Shown here in pieces: positions 56,384 through 64,000 of a stretch of 64,000 nt of DNA. A model generated the notes under the pieces. It saw nothing but the letters and a program-made list of their open reading frames with translations, did no database searches and was not told the DNA's origin. Numbering within the stretch: the stretch's first letter is position 1; every line of letters begins with the position of its first letter. The translations under genes were made by a program, and so were the position numbers. This DNA comes from an uncultured Pelagibacteraceae bacterium (lineage in GTDB: Bacteria > Pseudomonadota > Alphaproteobacteria > Pelagibacterales > Pelagibacteraceae). The stretch spans positions 1 to 64,000 of the forward strand of contig CACIYJ010000001.1 in the NCBI GenBank assembly GCA_902590845.1, read 5' to 3'.

Positions 56384-57593
56384 TCATTAAAAGTTTATCT
56401 AATATAATTTTAGCAATTGTATTAGCAATATAACTTTTTTTATTTTTTGGAATTGATTTAATTTTACCTTCTTTATCAATTATTGAAACTTTATTATATT
56501 CAGAATTAAATCCTGAGTCTTTTTTAGAAACATCATTTGCAATAATTAAATCACAGTATTTTTCTTTAATTTTTATTTTTGAGTTTTGAATAACATTTTC
56601 TGTTTCAGCAGAAAAACCAACTACTATTTTAGGCCTAGCTTTATTATTTTTACTTAAATAATCTAAAATGTCAGGGTTTTTTTCTAACCGTATATTATCA
56701 ATATTTGGAGTATTTTTTTTAATCTTATTTTTACTTTTATTGATTGGTTTAAAGTCAGAGACAGCAGCAGCACAGACAGCTATATCAACTGGCAGAGATT
56801 TTTTAACTTCACTCATCATTTCCTTGGCAGAAATTATTTTTTTAATCTTTAAATCTTTAGAAGAAATGAGGTTGGATGGACCTGCTATTAGTTTAGTTTT
56901 TATACCTAGTTTTTTTAATGCCAAAGCAACTTCATATCCTTGTTTGCCGCTTGACTCATTGGAAATATATCTTACTGGATCTAAATATTCTCTAGTTGGT
57001 CCAGTAGTAACCAAAGCTCTAAAATTTTTTTTTCTGACTAAATTTTTTTGGTCAAAATAATTTTTTAGATAATAATAAATTTGTCTTGGGCTTGACATTT
57101 TTCCTTCTCCATATTCACCACAAGCCATTTCGCCTTTTTCAGGACCAATAAAATCATAACCATAATCTTGTAAAATTTTTAAGTTTCGTTGTGTAGCTTT
57201 ATGAAGCCACATTCGAACGTTCATAGCTGGAACTAAAAGAATATCTTTATTAGAGGCTAATAAAACTGTTGTCGCTAAATCTTCAGCTTTGCCTATGCTT
57301 AATTTTGTCATAAAGTTTGCCGTTGTAGGCAAAACAATAATTATATCTGCCCATCTAGATAAAGCTATATGATCAATTTCAGCTTCGCTATTTTTATCAA
57401 AAATATCTTCAAATGTTTTATTTCTTGTTAATGTTGTAATTGAAAGAGGTGTAACAAATTCTTTACCGCTCTTAGTTAGAATAGTTTTTATATCAACATT
57501 ATTTTTCTTTAATAATCTTATGAGATCAAGAGCTTTATATGCAGATATACCGCCTCCCACGACTATTAAAATTTTTTTATTTTTTAATGACAT
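56364..57593 (-). CDS. coaBC: Bifunctional CoaBC (phosphopantothenoylcysteine decarboxylase/synthetase)
   Basis: 409 aa. The CoaC flavoprotein half starts [20 protein letters not shown] and has the active His in [19 protein letters not shown] and the catalytic Cys in [15 protein letters not shown]. The CoaB half has [20 protein letters not shown] then GKQGYEVA and VCAAAVSDF. It carries out two consecutive steps of coenzyme A synthesis. Flanked by ubiB (7 bp) and dut (overlap). Confidence 0.97.
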   Translation of the reverse strand: MSLKNKKILIVVGGGISAYKALDLIRLLKKNNVDIKTILTKSGKEFVTPLSITTLTRNKTFEDIFDKNSEAEIDHIALSRWADIIIVLPTTANFMTKLSIGKAEDLATTVLLASNKDILLVPAMNVRMWLHKATQRNLKILQDYGYDFIGPEKGEMACGEYGEGKMSSPRQIYYYLKNYFDQKNLVRKKNFRALVTTGPTREYLDPVRYISNESSGKQGYEVALALKKLGIKTKLIAGPSNLISSKDLKIKKIISAKEMMSEVKKSLPVDIAVCAAAVSDFKPINKSKNKIKKNTPNIDNIRLEKNPDILDYLSKNNKARPKIVVGFSAETENVIQNSKIKIKEKYCDLIIANDVSKKDSGFNSEYNKVSIIDKEGKIKSIPKNKKSYIANTIAKIILDKLLMNDKNIN

Positions 57594-57600
57594 TATTTAA

Positions 57601-59166
57601 TTAAAATACTAATAGAATAACAATTACAATACCAAAAAAACCAATAATCAAATTGTTTCTGAAATTTTTTAACTTCATTTGCTCTATCTCTAAATTTTTG
57701 TTGTTTCCTAACCCTAAATTTAGTTTTCCTTCCGCCATTAACTGAAGAGCATAATTAGCTTTATCCATTAGATCAGGAAAATCAGGTATTCTTTTTATGA
57801 TCTCAGCTGAAGTATTAATTGCAGTATCCAAGGTAGACTTTGGACTTTTAATATCTTTTAACCAATCTTCTAGAACAGGTCTAGAAACTTCCCAGATATT
57901 AGTTTCAGGATACAGTTTTCTTGAAACACCTTCTACGACAACCATGGTCTTTTGCAAGAGAAGCAGCGGTGTTTGTGTTGGCATGTTGAATTTTTCAGTG
58001 ATCTCAAAAAGTTGAGCCAATAAATTTCCTCCGGATATATCCTTAATTGATTGACCGAAGATAGGTTCACCAACAGATCTTAATGCTTGAGCAAATTCTT
58101 CTTTAGAAGCATTTTGAGGTACAAGACCTGCTTGAAAATGCACTTCTGCTACCTTTCCATAATCTCTTTCAATAAAACCGTATAAAATTTCGGCTAAAAA
58201 TTTTCTATTGTTTTTATCTAATCTACCCATAATACCGAAGTCTACAGGTATAATATTTCCTTGTTGATCAACAAATAAATTTCCTTGATGCATATCCCCA
58301 TGAAAAAATCCATCTCTTACTGCTTGTTTTAAAAAGTGTTGTATTAAGTTTTCTGCTAGAATTTTTAGATCAACACCAAGCCCTTTAAGCTTTTCATGTT
58401 CTCGAATAGATATCCCATCTACCTTGTCTAGAGTTAGAATTTTTTTAGTGGTATAATTCCAATAGATTTTGGGCACATTAAAGCCTTTATCGTTTCTTGT
58501 GTTTTCATATAATTCATTTGCAGCTGCAGCTTCAAATCGTAAATCCATTTCAATATTTGTAATTTCACGCAATAAATGAACAACCTCAACCAGTTTAAGT
58601 CTTTTTGCTTTTGAGACTGTATTTTCAACTATATAGGCAAATAACATCAAAGCATCTAATTCTTCATTAAACAATTTTTCTATATCTGGTCTTAAAATTT
58701 TAATTGCAACTTGTTTGTTTTCATTTTCATTTTTAATTTTTGCTATATGAACTTGAGCAATAGAGGCTGCCGCAATAGGTTCACTAAGTTCCAAGATATT
58801 TTTAAATTGATTATCTCCAATTTCTTTTTTTATAATTTTTTTTGCTTCATACATATCAAACGCAGGGAGCTTATCTTGTAATTTTTCTAAATTTTTTGCC
58901 AGCTCTTCACCAATGATGTCGGGTCTTGTTGCAAGAAATTGTCCAAGTTTAATAAAAGTAGTGCCCATTTCTTCAAGCGCTATACAAAGTTTTTCCCCAG
59001 GTTGTGTTTGATTATTTAAAGTTTTTTTTTGTGATCCAATGGAGATAAGATTAAAAAAAATATTTATTGTTAGTGGTAAATTATATATTTGATTAATCGT
59101 ATCTACCGCTCCAGAAGTAGATAATCTTCTTGCGATTTTAAATAATTGAAAAATTCTATTAAACAT
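57601..59166 (-). CDS. ubiB: UbiB (ABC1/COQ8-type atypical kinase)
   Basis: 521 aa. K-x-G-Q motif in GTTFIKLGQFLATRPDIIG, the alanine-rich loop AAASIAQVHIAK, and catalytic segments FFHGDMHQGNLFVD and VDFGIMGRLDKN. C-terminal hydrophobic segment LIIGFFGIVIVILLVF anchors it in the membrane. It is an ATPase needed for ubiquinone synthesis. It follows ubiE with no gap, linking it functionally to the frameshifted ubiH-type gene at 3.7 kb. Confidence 0.97.
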   Translation of the reverse strand: MFNRIFQLFKIARRLSTSGAVDTINQIYNLPLTINIFFNLISIGSQKKTLNNQTQPGEKLCIALEEMGTTFIKLGQFLATRPDIIGEELAKNLEKLQDKLPAFDMYEAKKIIKKEIGDNQFKNILELSEPIAAASIAQVHIAKIKNENENKQVAIKILRPDIEKLFNEELDALMLFAYIVENTVSKAKRLKLVEVVHLLREITNIEMDLRFEAAAANELYENTRNDKGFNVPKIYWNYTTKKILTLDKVDGISIREHEKLKGLGVDLKILAENLIQHFLKQAVRDGFFHGDMHQGNLFVDQQGNIIPVDFGIMGRLDKNNRKFLAEILYGFIERDYGKVAEVHFQAGLVPQNASKEEFAQALRSVGEPIFGQSIKDISGGNLLAQLFEITEKFNMPTQTPLLLLQKTMVVVEGVSRKLYPETNIWEVSRPVLEDWLKDIKSPKSTLDTAINTSAEIIKRIPDFPDLMDKANYALQLMAEGKLNLGLGNNKNLEIEQMKLKNFRNNLIIGFFGIVIVILLVF

Positions 59167-59871
59167 TTAGATTTTCCATCCAGAATGGATAGCAGAAATA
59201 CCATTGGAAAGGTTTCTATATTCTACGTTAGAAAATCCATTATTTTTTATTAAATTAGCCAGCTCATTTTGCGAGTAAAATTCATTAATACTTTTTATTA
59301 AATAATCATAAGGTTTTGATGACCCCACAATGTATTTTCCAACGAAAGGTATAATTTTTGAGTATTTTTGATAAATCAGATTAATCATTTCATTATCTAT
59401 TTTAGAAAATTCTAGGCACATAAAACGACCACCTGGTTTCAAAACTCTTAATGCTTCTTTCAAAGATAAATTGATATCAGAAACATTTCTTATACCATAG
59501 CTAATTGTGTAAAAATCATATGTATCATTTTTAAAAGGCAGTTTTTCTGCTTTAGCTTTATACCATTTTATATTTTTAAAATTTTCTAAATTAGATTTAC
59601 CAGCAAAGTACATTTCATCGTTAGGTTCAACGCAAGAAATTTGAGATAAATTATTATTTTTTTTTGAAAAAAGCTTAGCGATGTCACCTGTCCCGGAAGC
59701 AACATCAATAAGGTTTTGGTTTAATTGAGGATTTATCCAATCTATTAATTTGCTTTTCCAAATACGGTGAACGCCTAGAGACATAATATCGTTCATTAAG
59801 TCGTATTTTTTATATACCCTAGAGAACACCGAATTGACTAATTTGGTTTTATCTTCAATAGTACTTTTCAT
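59167..59871 (-). CDS. ubiE: Ubiquinone/menaquinone C-methyltransferase UbiE
   Basis: 234 aa from ATG 59871 (MKSTIEDKTKLVNSVF). The frame extends to 60036, but that part is antisense to rpsT and hydrophobic, so it is rejected as N-terminus. UbiE signatures: VFSRVYKKYDLMNDIMSLGV HRIWK region, LIDVASGTGDIAKLF (SAM site), YTISYGIRNVSDI and RVLKPGGRFMCLEFS. It methylates the ring carbon of the quinone precursor. It leads the ubiE-ubiB-coaBC-dut-moeB-SH3 operon; 11 bp separate its start from the mutM remnant on the other strand. Confidence 0.96.
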   Translation of the reverse strand: MKSTIEDKTKLVNSVFSRVYKKYDLMNDIMSLGVHRIWKSKLIDWINPQLNQNLIDVASGTGDIAKLFSKKNNNLSQISCVEPNDEMYFAGKSNLENFKNIKWYKAKAEKLPFKNDTYDFYTISYGIRNVSDINLSLKEALRVLKPGGRFMCLEFSKIDNEMINLIYQKYSKIIPFVGKYIVGSSKPYDYLIKSINEFYSQNELANLIKNNGFSNVEYRNLSNGISAIHSGWKI

Positions 59872-59882
59872 AAATAAATTAT

Positions 59883-59951
59883 ATGCCAGAATTACCTGAA
59901 GTTGAAAATAATAAAGTTGACCCTGATAATACTGGCATATATACAGTTTAA
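59883..59951 (+). pseudogene. mutM: 5' remnant of mutM (fpg), 22 codons
   Basis: ATG-CCA-GAA-TTA-CCT-GAA-GTT-GAA encodes M-P-E-L-P-E-V-E, the nearly invariant N-terminus of formamidopyrimidine-DNA glycosylase (catalytic Pro2, Glu3), then N-N-K-V-D-P and a stop at 59949. Nothing after residue 9 resembles MutM. In many alphaproteobacteria mutM is divergent from ubiE and precedes rpsT, so position agrees with a gene lost by deletion. The remaining sequence contains the probable rpsT promoter. Confidence 0.8.
59917..59945 (+). promoter_or_regulatory. Sigma-70-type promoter for rpsT, inside the mutM remnant
   Basis: TTGACC (59917-59922), 17-bp spacer, TATACA (59940-59945). Transcription would start near 59952, only about 5 nt before the rpsT ATG at 59957. 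No Shine-Dalgarno sequence is present, so the rpsT message may be nearly leaderless. Confidence 0.55.
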
Positions 59952-59956
59952 AAAAT

Positions 59957-60208
59957 ATGCCAAATACAAAATCAGCAATTAGAAGAGTGAGAAGGGTAAA
60001 AAAGCAAACCCAAGTTAATAGAGTAAGAAAAAGCAAATATAAAAATGCTGTTAAAAAGATGGATTTATTAATTAAGTCTAAAAATAAGTCAGAAGCAAAG
60101 AAATACTTCTCAAAATTTCAATCAATTCTAATGCAGGTTGCTAAATCAGGAGCGGTGGGTAGACGAACTGCTTCTAGAAAAATTTCAAGAGTATCAAAAA
60201 AAATTTAA
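59957..60208 (+). CDS. rpsT: 30S ribosomal protein S20
   Basis: 83 aa, full length. Opens M-P-N-T-K-S-A-I-R-R-V-R-R and continues with basic helices, ending GAVGRRTASRKISRVSKK, all typical of S20. It binds the 5' domain of 16S rRNA. It lies between the mutM remnant and dnaA; rpsT next to dnaA is standard in alphaproteobacteria. It has no visible SD sequence and is probably transcribed from the promoter 12 bp upstream. Confidence 0.97.
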   Translation: MPNTKSAIRRVRRVKKQTQVNRVRKSKYKNAVKKMDLLIKSKNKSEAKKYFSKFQSILMQVAKSGAVGRRTASRKISRVSKKI

Positions 60209-60231
60209 TTTTAATTTAACAATTTTAAGTT

Positions 60232-60253
60232 GATTAATTTTATTAAATTAATC
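60232..60253 (+). terminator. AT-rich hairpin after rpsT (possible terminator)
   Basis: GATTAATTT-TATT-AAATTAATC forms a perfect 9-bp stem with a 4-nt loop, 23 bp after the rpsT stop. It is followed only by TATATTTAGTTTT, a broken T tract, so termination would be weak. Confidence 0.45.
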
Positions 60254-60429
60254 TATATTTAGTTTTAAGAATCCAAATGTAGTTTCTTTTTAAAGTTGTA
60301 GAGTAAATTTTTTTTCTATCATAGCGATAATGCTGCAACCTGATTAAGTATTTTTTTCATTACAACCTATAGCTAGTTGCAAAACTTTTGCAAAAGGCGT
60401 TTAAAGGAATCTCTTTAAGAATTAATTAC
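60254..60429 (+). promoter_or_regulatory. dnaA upstream region with TTGCAAAA direct repeat
   Basis: The 221-bp rpsT-dnaA gap (60209-60429) holds no gene. Near its end are two TTGCAAAA copies (60377-60384 and 60388-60395), 11 bp apart, which also form the palindrome GCAAAA-c-TTTTGC (60379-60391). They lie 34-52 bp before the dnaA ATG. No TTATCCACA DnaA box was found here, so I do not call it oriC. Confidence 0.4.
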
Positions 60430-61818
60430 ATGGACAAAAATAATATAAAAAAACAAAATGTTTATATTTCCGAGGAAGAGAAAACATTAAACTGGGATGA
60501 AATCCAGAACTCTTTCAAGAAAACATTTGGCAGTGAAATTTATACTAGCTGGTTACAAAAAATTTATTTAGTTAAAGAATACAACGATTATTTAATTCTC
60601 GGTGTTCCAACAAGGTTTTTTAGAGATTGGATAGTATCTAGATATTTGGACAAGATTTTAGAACAAGTTAAAAGCTTTAAACTTAGTCTCAACAGGATCG
60701 AATTTAAGATAATTGAAGAGACTAAGAGCACTTCTGATTTAATTAAAATTAATGAATTAAATAAAGTTACAGAGATCAAGGATTCCATATTAAATTACAA
60801 TAGGCTTAATCCCAATTTAAATTTTGATAATTTTATTCAAGGAGAAAGTAATGATATTGCTTTATCTTATTCAAAAAAGGTATGCGAACATATATCAAGA
60901 TATAATCCACTATATATCTGTGGCGGTGTAGGTTTAGGCAAGACTCATTTGCTTAATGCTATTGGACTTGAGCTTCAATCTGAAAACAATGTTATGTTTA
61001 TCTCAGCTGAAAGGTTTATGTATCATTTTATAAAATCTATAAAAAAAAATGACATGGTAAATTTTAAGGATTTTTTCAGAAAATCATCTGTTTTTATTAT
61101 TGATGATATTCAGTTTATAAGAGGCAAAGAAAGCTTGCAGGAAGAATTTTTTCATACTTTTAACAGTTTAATGGACAAAGGATCCCAGATCGTTATATCT
61201 GCTGACAGAACACCCATGAAATTAGATAGAGTGCAAGAAAGAATTAAATCACGATTAGCTGGCGGTTTAGTTGTTGATATAGATTCTCCCGATTTAGAAT
61301 TAAAAGTAAAAATTATTAAAAAAAGAATTTTAGAAACAGAAAATCAGTTTAAGGAGAATATTAATCTGAATGATGATGTAATTAACTATATTGCAAATGA
61401 AAGTAAAACGAATATTAGGGAACTTATTGGTATCTTAAATCGTGTGATTGCATTTGGTAGAGTGCACAATAAGATTTTAACTACGAGTGATTGCAAAAAT
61501 ATATTAAAAGATATCTTTAGCCAAATTAAAGTTATTACAGTTGATAAAATCCAGAATGTTGTATCAAATTATTTTAATATTCCATTAAGCGAAATGCTTT
61601 CTCAGAGGCGTTCCAGACCTTTAGCCAGACCTAGGCAAATTGCAATGTTCTTGTCAAAGAAAATGACCACTAGATCTCTTCCTGAAATAGGGAGAAGATT
61701 TGCAAACAGAGATCACACCACAGTTATACATGCAGTAAAAACTATAACTAGGTTATCCGAGCAAGATGATGAAATGAAGAAAAATATAAATCAAATTAAA
61801 AGTCTTTTACTAGAATAG
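60430..61818 (+). CDS. dnaA: Chromosomal replication initiator DnaA
   Basis: 462 aa from ATG 60430; an in-frame TTG at 60388 would add 14 residues (MQKAFKGISLRINY) unlike DnaA. Domain I: LNWDEIQNSFKKTFGSEIYT with SWLQ. Domain II is nearly absent. Domain III: YICGGVGLGKTHLLNAIGLE (Walker A) and VFIIDDIQFIRGKESLQEEF. Domain IV: RRSRPLARPRQIAMFLSKKM with RFANRDHTTVIHAVKTI, the DnaA-box-binding signature. It starts replication. dnaN follows after 8 bp. Confidence 0.97.
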   Translation: MDKNNIKKQNVYISEEEKTLNWDEIQNSFKKTFGSEIYTSWLQKIYLVKEYNDYLILGVPTRFFRDWIVSRYLDKILEQVKSFKLSLNRIEFKIIEETKSTSDLIKINELNKVTEIKDSILNYNRLNPNLNFDNFIQGESNDIALSYSKKVCEHISRYNPLYICGGVGLGKTHLLNAIGLELQSENNVMFISAERFMYHFIKSIKKNDMVNFKDFFRKSSVFIIDDIQFIRGKESLQEEFFHTFNSLMDKGSQIVISADRTPMKLDRVQERIKSRLAGGLVVDIDSPDLELKVKIIKKRILETENQFKENINLNDDVINYIANESKTNIRELIGILNRVIAFGRVHNKILTTSDCKNILKDIFSQIKVITVDKIQNVVSNYFNIPLSEMLSQRRSRPLARPRQIAMFLSKKMTTRSLPEIGRRFANRDHTTVIHAVKTITRLSEQDDEMKKNINQIKSLLLE

Positions 61819-61826
61819 TAATAGAA

Positions 61827-62942
61827 ATGCAGTTTATTGTTAAAAGAGATATCTTATTAAAATCTTTAAATTTTGTTCAAGGAGTTGTTGAAAAAAAGAA
61901 TACTCTTCCTATACTCTCTAATGTTTTATTACAACTTAAAGATAATAAATTATCTATAGTTGCCACTGATCTAGATATAGTCTTCCATGATGAAATAAAT
62001 GAGGTTAAAATTACAAAAGAAGGAAGCACAACAACATCTGCCGCTATACTTTATGATGTTCTTAGAAAAATATCTTCAAATTCAGAATTAAATTTTGATC
62101 TAAAAACAGAAAATAAGCTTAGTCTAAAGAGCGATAATTTAGATTTTAATTTACTTTGTTTGCCGACTGATAATTTTCCAACATTTTCTGATGAATTTGA
62201 GGGTCCAGAAATCTCATTAAATAACAAAAATTTTTTAAAGCTTTTAAATAAGACTAAAATTGCCATTTCAAATGATGATACGAGACATTATTTAAATGGA
62301 ATTTTTTTACATTTAACGGAAGCTCACGGTAGAAATTTTTTAACTGGAGTGGCAACAGATAGTCATAGATTATCATCTAGCAGTCTTGAAATAGAAAATG
62401 CAGATAATTTTTCATCTCTAATTTTACCAAGAAAAACTGTTTTTCAACTTTGTTCTTTGTTAACTGAGTCTAATGAAAAATTATCTATGCAAACAAGCGA
62501 AAATAAAATTAAATTTACTTTGGGAAAAATGAAGTTGATTTCTAAAGTTATTGATGGAAAATTTCCTGACTATAAAAAGGTTGTGCCTGCTAATAATGAC
62601 AAATCTTTAGTTGTACCTTCTAAGGATTTTATAAATTCAATTGAAAGAGTAACAAGTGTTTCATTAGATGGAAAAGAAGGAGTAAAATTAGTTATTAATA
62701 AAGAAAATATTCAACTTTCTGTAAATAGCGCAAATTCTGGAGAAGGCAATGAGGTTATTAAAGCAAATTTTAATTCAAGCGATCTTAATATTAGTTTCAA
62801 TTCGAAATATTTGATTGATATTGCTTCTGAAGTCGAAGATAAAAATTTAAAAATGAATTTAAAAGATTCTGTTTCACCGGTATTAATTGAAGATGCTTCT
62901 GATAAAAACAGTTATTATGTTATAATGCCTATGAAAATCTGA
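61827..62942 (+). CDS. dnaN: DNA polymerase III beta sliding clamp
   Basis: 371 aa, three clamp domains. Opens MQFIVKRDILLKSLNFVQGV and has NTLPILSNVLLQLKDNKLSI, IVATDLDIVFHDEI, GVATDSHRLSSSSLEIEN and ends YYVIMPMKI (family Y-V-x-M-P-M-R/K-x). It tethers Pol III to DNA and is loaded by the complex containing HolA, also encoded in this window. Co-transcribed with dnaA. recF, usually next, is missing. Confidence 0.97.
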   Translation: MQFIVKRDILLKSLNFVQGVVEKKNTLPILSNVLLQLKDNKLSIVATDLDIVFHDEINEVKITKEGSTTTSAAILYDVLRKISSNSELNFDLKTENKLSLKSDNLDFNLLCLPTDNFPTFSDEFEGPEISLNNKNFLKLLNKTKIAISNDDTRHYLNGIFLHLTEAHGRNFLTGVATDSHRLSSSSLEIENADNFSSLILPRKTVFQLCSLLTESNEKLSMQTSENKIKFTLGKMKLISKVIDGKFPDYKKVVPANNDKSLVVPSKDFINSIERVTSVSLDGKEGVKLVINKENIQLSVNSANSGEGNEVIKANFNSSDLNISFNSKYLIDIASEVEDKNLKMNLKDSVSPVLIEDASDKNSYYVIMPMKI

Positions 62943-63077
62943 TTTTGTTTAGATTTACAAATTTTTTTTTATTTTAAGCTAAAAGCATTGGTATTTGATC
63001 ATTTTAAGCAATAAGAATTGATGATCATTTTCTATTAACCTAAAAAAATGATATAAATAATTATCTAATTTATAACA
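62943..63077 (+). promoter_or_regulatory. dnaN-gyrB intergenic region with interleaved direct repeats
   Basis: 135 bp without a gene. TGATCATTTT occurs at 62996-63005 and 63022-63031; ATTTTAAGC occurs at 62971-62979 and 63001-63009, the latter overlapping the first TGATCATTTT. A TATAAA-like box lies at 63052-63057. It presumably contains the gyrB promoter; repeats could be regulator sites. No T-tract hairpin was found for dnaN. Confidence 0.4.
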
Positions 63078-64000
63078 ATGTCAAAAAATTCTGCTTTAAA
63101 TTCTAATCCATCTTATGGTGCGGATTCCATAAAAGTTCTTAAAGGCTTAGATGCTGTAAGGAAAAGACCGGGTATGTATATCGGAGATACTGACGATGGC
63201 TCTGGTTTACATCATATGGTTTTTGAAGTTATGGATAATGCTATCGACGAAGCATTAGCCGGTCATTGTAAGAATATTACTGTTATAATCAACAAAGATA
63301 ATACTATTACAGTAGAGGATGATGGTAGGGGAATACCAGTAGATATGCATAAAAGTGAGAAGATGTCTGCTGCTGAAGTTATAATGACCCAGCTGCATGC
63401 GGGAGGAAAGTTTGATCACGATTCATATAAAGTATCAGGTGGCCTACATGGGGTTGGTGTATCTGTAGTAAATGCTCTTTCAGAAAAATTAGAACTAAAT
63501 ATCTATAGAGATGGAAAAGAATATTCAATAATTTTCAAAAATGGCAACACATTAAAACCATTAAAGCAAACTGGTAAAACAAAAAAAAGGGGTACCAGAA
63601 TAAATTTTTTACCATCAAAAGAGGTTTTTTCTGCAATCAAATTTAGCTCCACAATTTTAGAAAAAAGAATTAGAGAATTAGCCTTTTTAAATAAAGGAAT
63701 ATGTATAACTCTTTTTGATCAAACATCTAAAAAAGAAAAGGAGTTTGTACATAAATATGATGGTGGAATCGTAGAATTTGTAAAGCATATTAATAATAAA
63801 AAACCAATTTTGGTTAATAAGAATGAAAAAGAAGTATTCAAAAAACCTGTTTATGTAACCGCAACAAAAAATAATATCGTGTTAGAGTGTTCTTTTGAGT
63901 GGAATGCCGGATATTCTGAAGATGTTCTTCCTTTTACAAACAATATTCCACAAAAAGATGGCGGCACTCACTTACTAGGATTTAGAAGTGCATTAACAAG
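63078..64000 (+). CDS. gyrB: DNA gyrase subunit B, N-terminal part (runs off the window)
   Basis: ATG 63078; 307 codons are visible and the frame is open to the window end. GHKL ATPase signatures: [53 protein letters not shown], and [20 protein letters not shown] then [12 protein letters not shown]. The transducer domain begins around residue 225, with [16 protein letters not shown] at the edge. GyrB powers negative supercoiling with GyrA. No clear SD precedes the start; the upstream repeats may control it. Confidence 0.97.
   Translation, partial: MSKNSALNSNPSYGADSIKVLKGLDAVRKRPGMYIGDTDDGSGLHHMVFEVMDNAIDEALAGHCKNITVIINKDNTITVEDDGRGIPVDMHKSEKMSAAEVIMTQLHAGGKFDHDSYKVSGGLHGVGVSVVNALSEKLELNIYRDGKEYSIIFKNGNTLKPLKQTGKTKKRGTRINFLPSKEVFSAIKFSSTILEKRIRELAFLNKGICITLFDQTSKKEKEFVHKYDGGIVEFVKHINNKKPILVNKNEKEVFKKPVYVTATKNNIVLECSFEWNAGYSEDVLPFTNNIPQKDGGTHLLGFRSALT

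Noticed and set aside
59872..60036. N-terminal extension of UbiE to 60036
   Set aside because: It is antisense to rpsT and the mutM remnant and hydrophobic; UbiE homologues start near MKSTIEDK.
60388..60429. TTG start for DnaA at 60388
   Set aside because: The 14 added residues do not resemble DnaA domain I, and they would run over the TTGCAAAA repeat; the ATG at 60430 is preferred.

Overview
The window is a dense, AT-rich (roughly 70% A+T by eye) alphaproteobacterial chromosome segment. Start codons overlap stop codons, almost every gap is under 100 bp, and no tRNA, rRNA, IS element, prophage or CRISPR array is visible. Base composition, streamlining and gene order (rsmG-parA-parB; fur-miaB-phoH-ybeY-lnt-metK; nusA-infB-rbfA-rpsO-pnp; ubiE-ubiB-coaBC-dut beside rpsT and dnaA) fit the Pelagibacterales (SAR11) or a close relative. 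That placement is inference from content. The chromosome partition locus and dnaA-dnaN-gyrB both lie here, so the window is probably near the replication origin. No origin was recognised: I saw no canonical DnaA-box cluster.

Layout. 1-0.95 kb: hisE tail, HIT protein, acetyltransferase. 0.94-3.6 kb (minus): ftsK-lolA. 3.7-10.3 kb (plus): ubiH (frameshifted), mnmE, mnmG (frameshifted), rsmG carrying two parS-like sites, parA, parB. 10.3-14.8 kb (minus): DUF3576 lipoprotein, leuS, lptE, holA. 15-16.1 kb: a major porin with its own promoter and a strong terminator that also encodes the end of the opposing thiE. 16.7-18.6 kb: divergent gene pairs with zero or negative spacing (thiE/yggS and ykuD-type L,D-transpeptidase/OmpR-type regulator) and a 35-codon ArfA-like gene. 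18.6-25.4 kb (minus): grpE-dnaK-dnaJ-small membrane protein-dapB-nth-pfkB-orphan nuclease, with a sigma-32-like promoter before dnaK. 25.4-28.6 kb: rdgB, then an lpoA-like/rsmI/BON cluster resembling the E. coli yraLMNP region without yraN. 28.6-36.6 kb: malic enzyme, murJ, trpS, a NifU-like protein, a Bax-like glucosaminidase, a polysaccharide deacetylase. 36.5-49.4 kb (plus): a tsaB-to-pnp run of translation and RNA genes, lacking rimI, ybeX/corC, trmB, rimP, ylxR and truB at their usual places. 49.4-52.5 kb (minus): fabA-fabB-fabI. 52.6-54.7 kb: katG. 54.7-59.9 kb (minus): ubiE-ubiB-coaBC-dut-moeB/hesA-SH3. 59.9-64 kb: rpsT, dnaA, dnaN, gyrB (cut by the window edge; recF is not between dnaN and gyrB).

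Most of the content is housekeeping. I did not find a convincing new multi-gene system. The items most worth a second look are: a mutM (fpg) 5' fossil whose remaining sequence contains the likely rpsT promoter; two homopolymer frameshifts 3.6 kb apart in ubiH and mnmG; paired parS cores inside rsmG; an ArfA-like gene whose stop codon sits in an A-tract/AT palindrome; thiE's C-terminus encoded by the porin terminator; an intrinsic terminator 14 bp before the nusA start; a half-length TsaB; an Nth with rearranged Fe-S cysteines; and an orphan PD-(D/E)XK nuclease-like gene in the chaperone operon.
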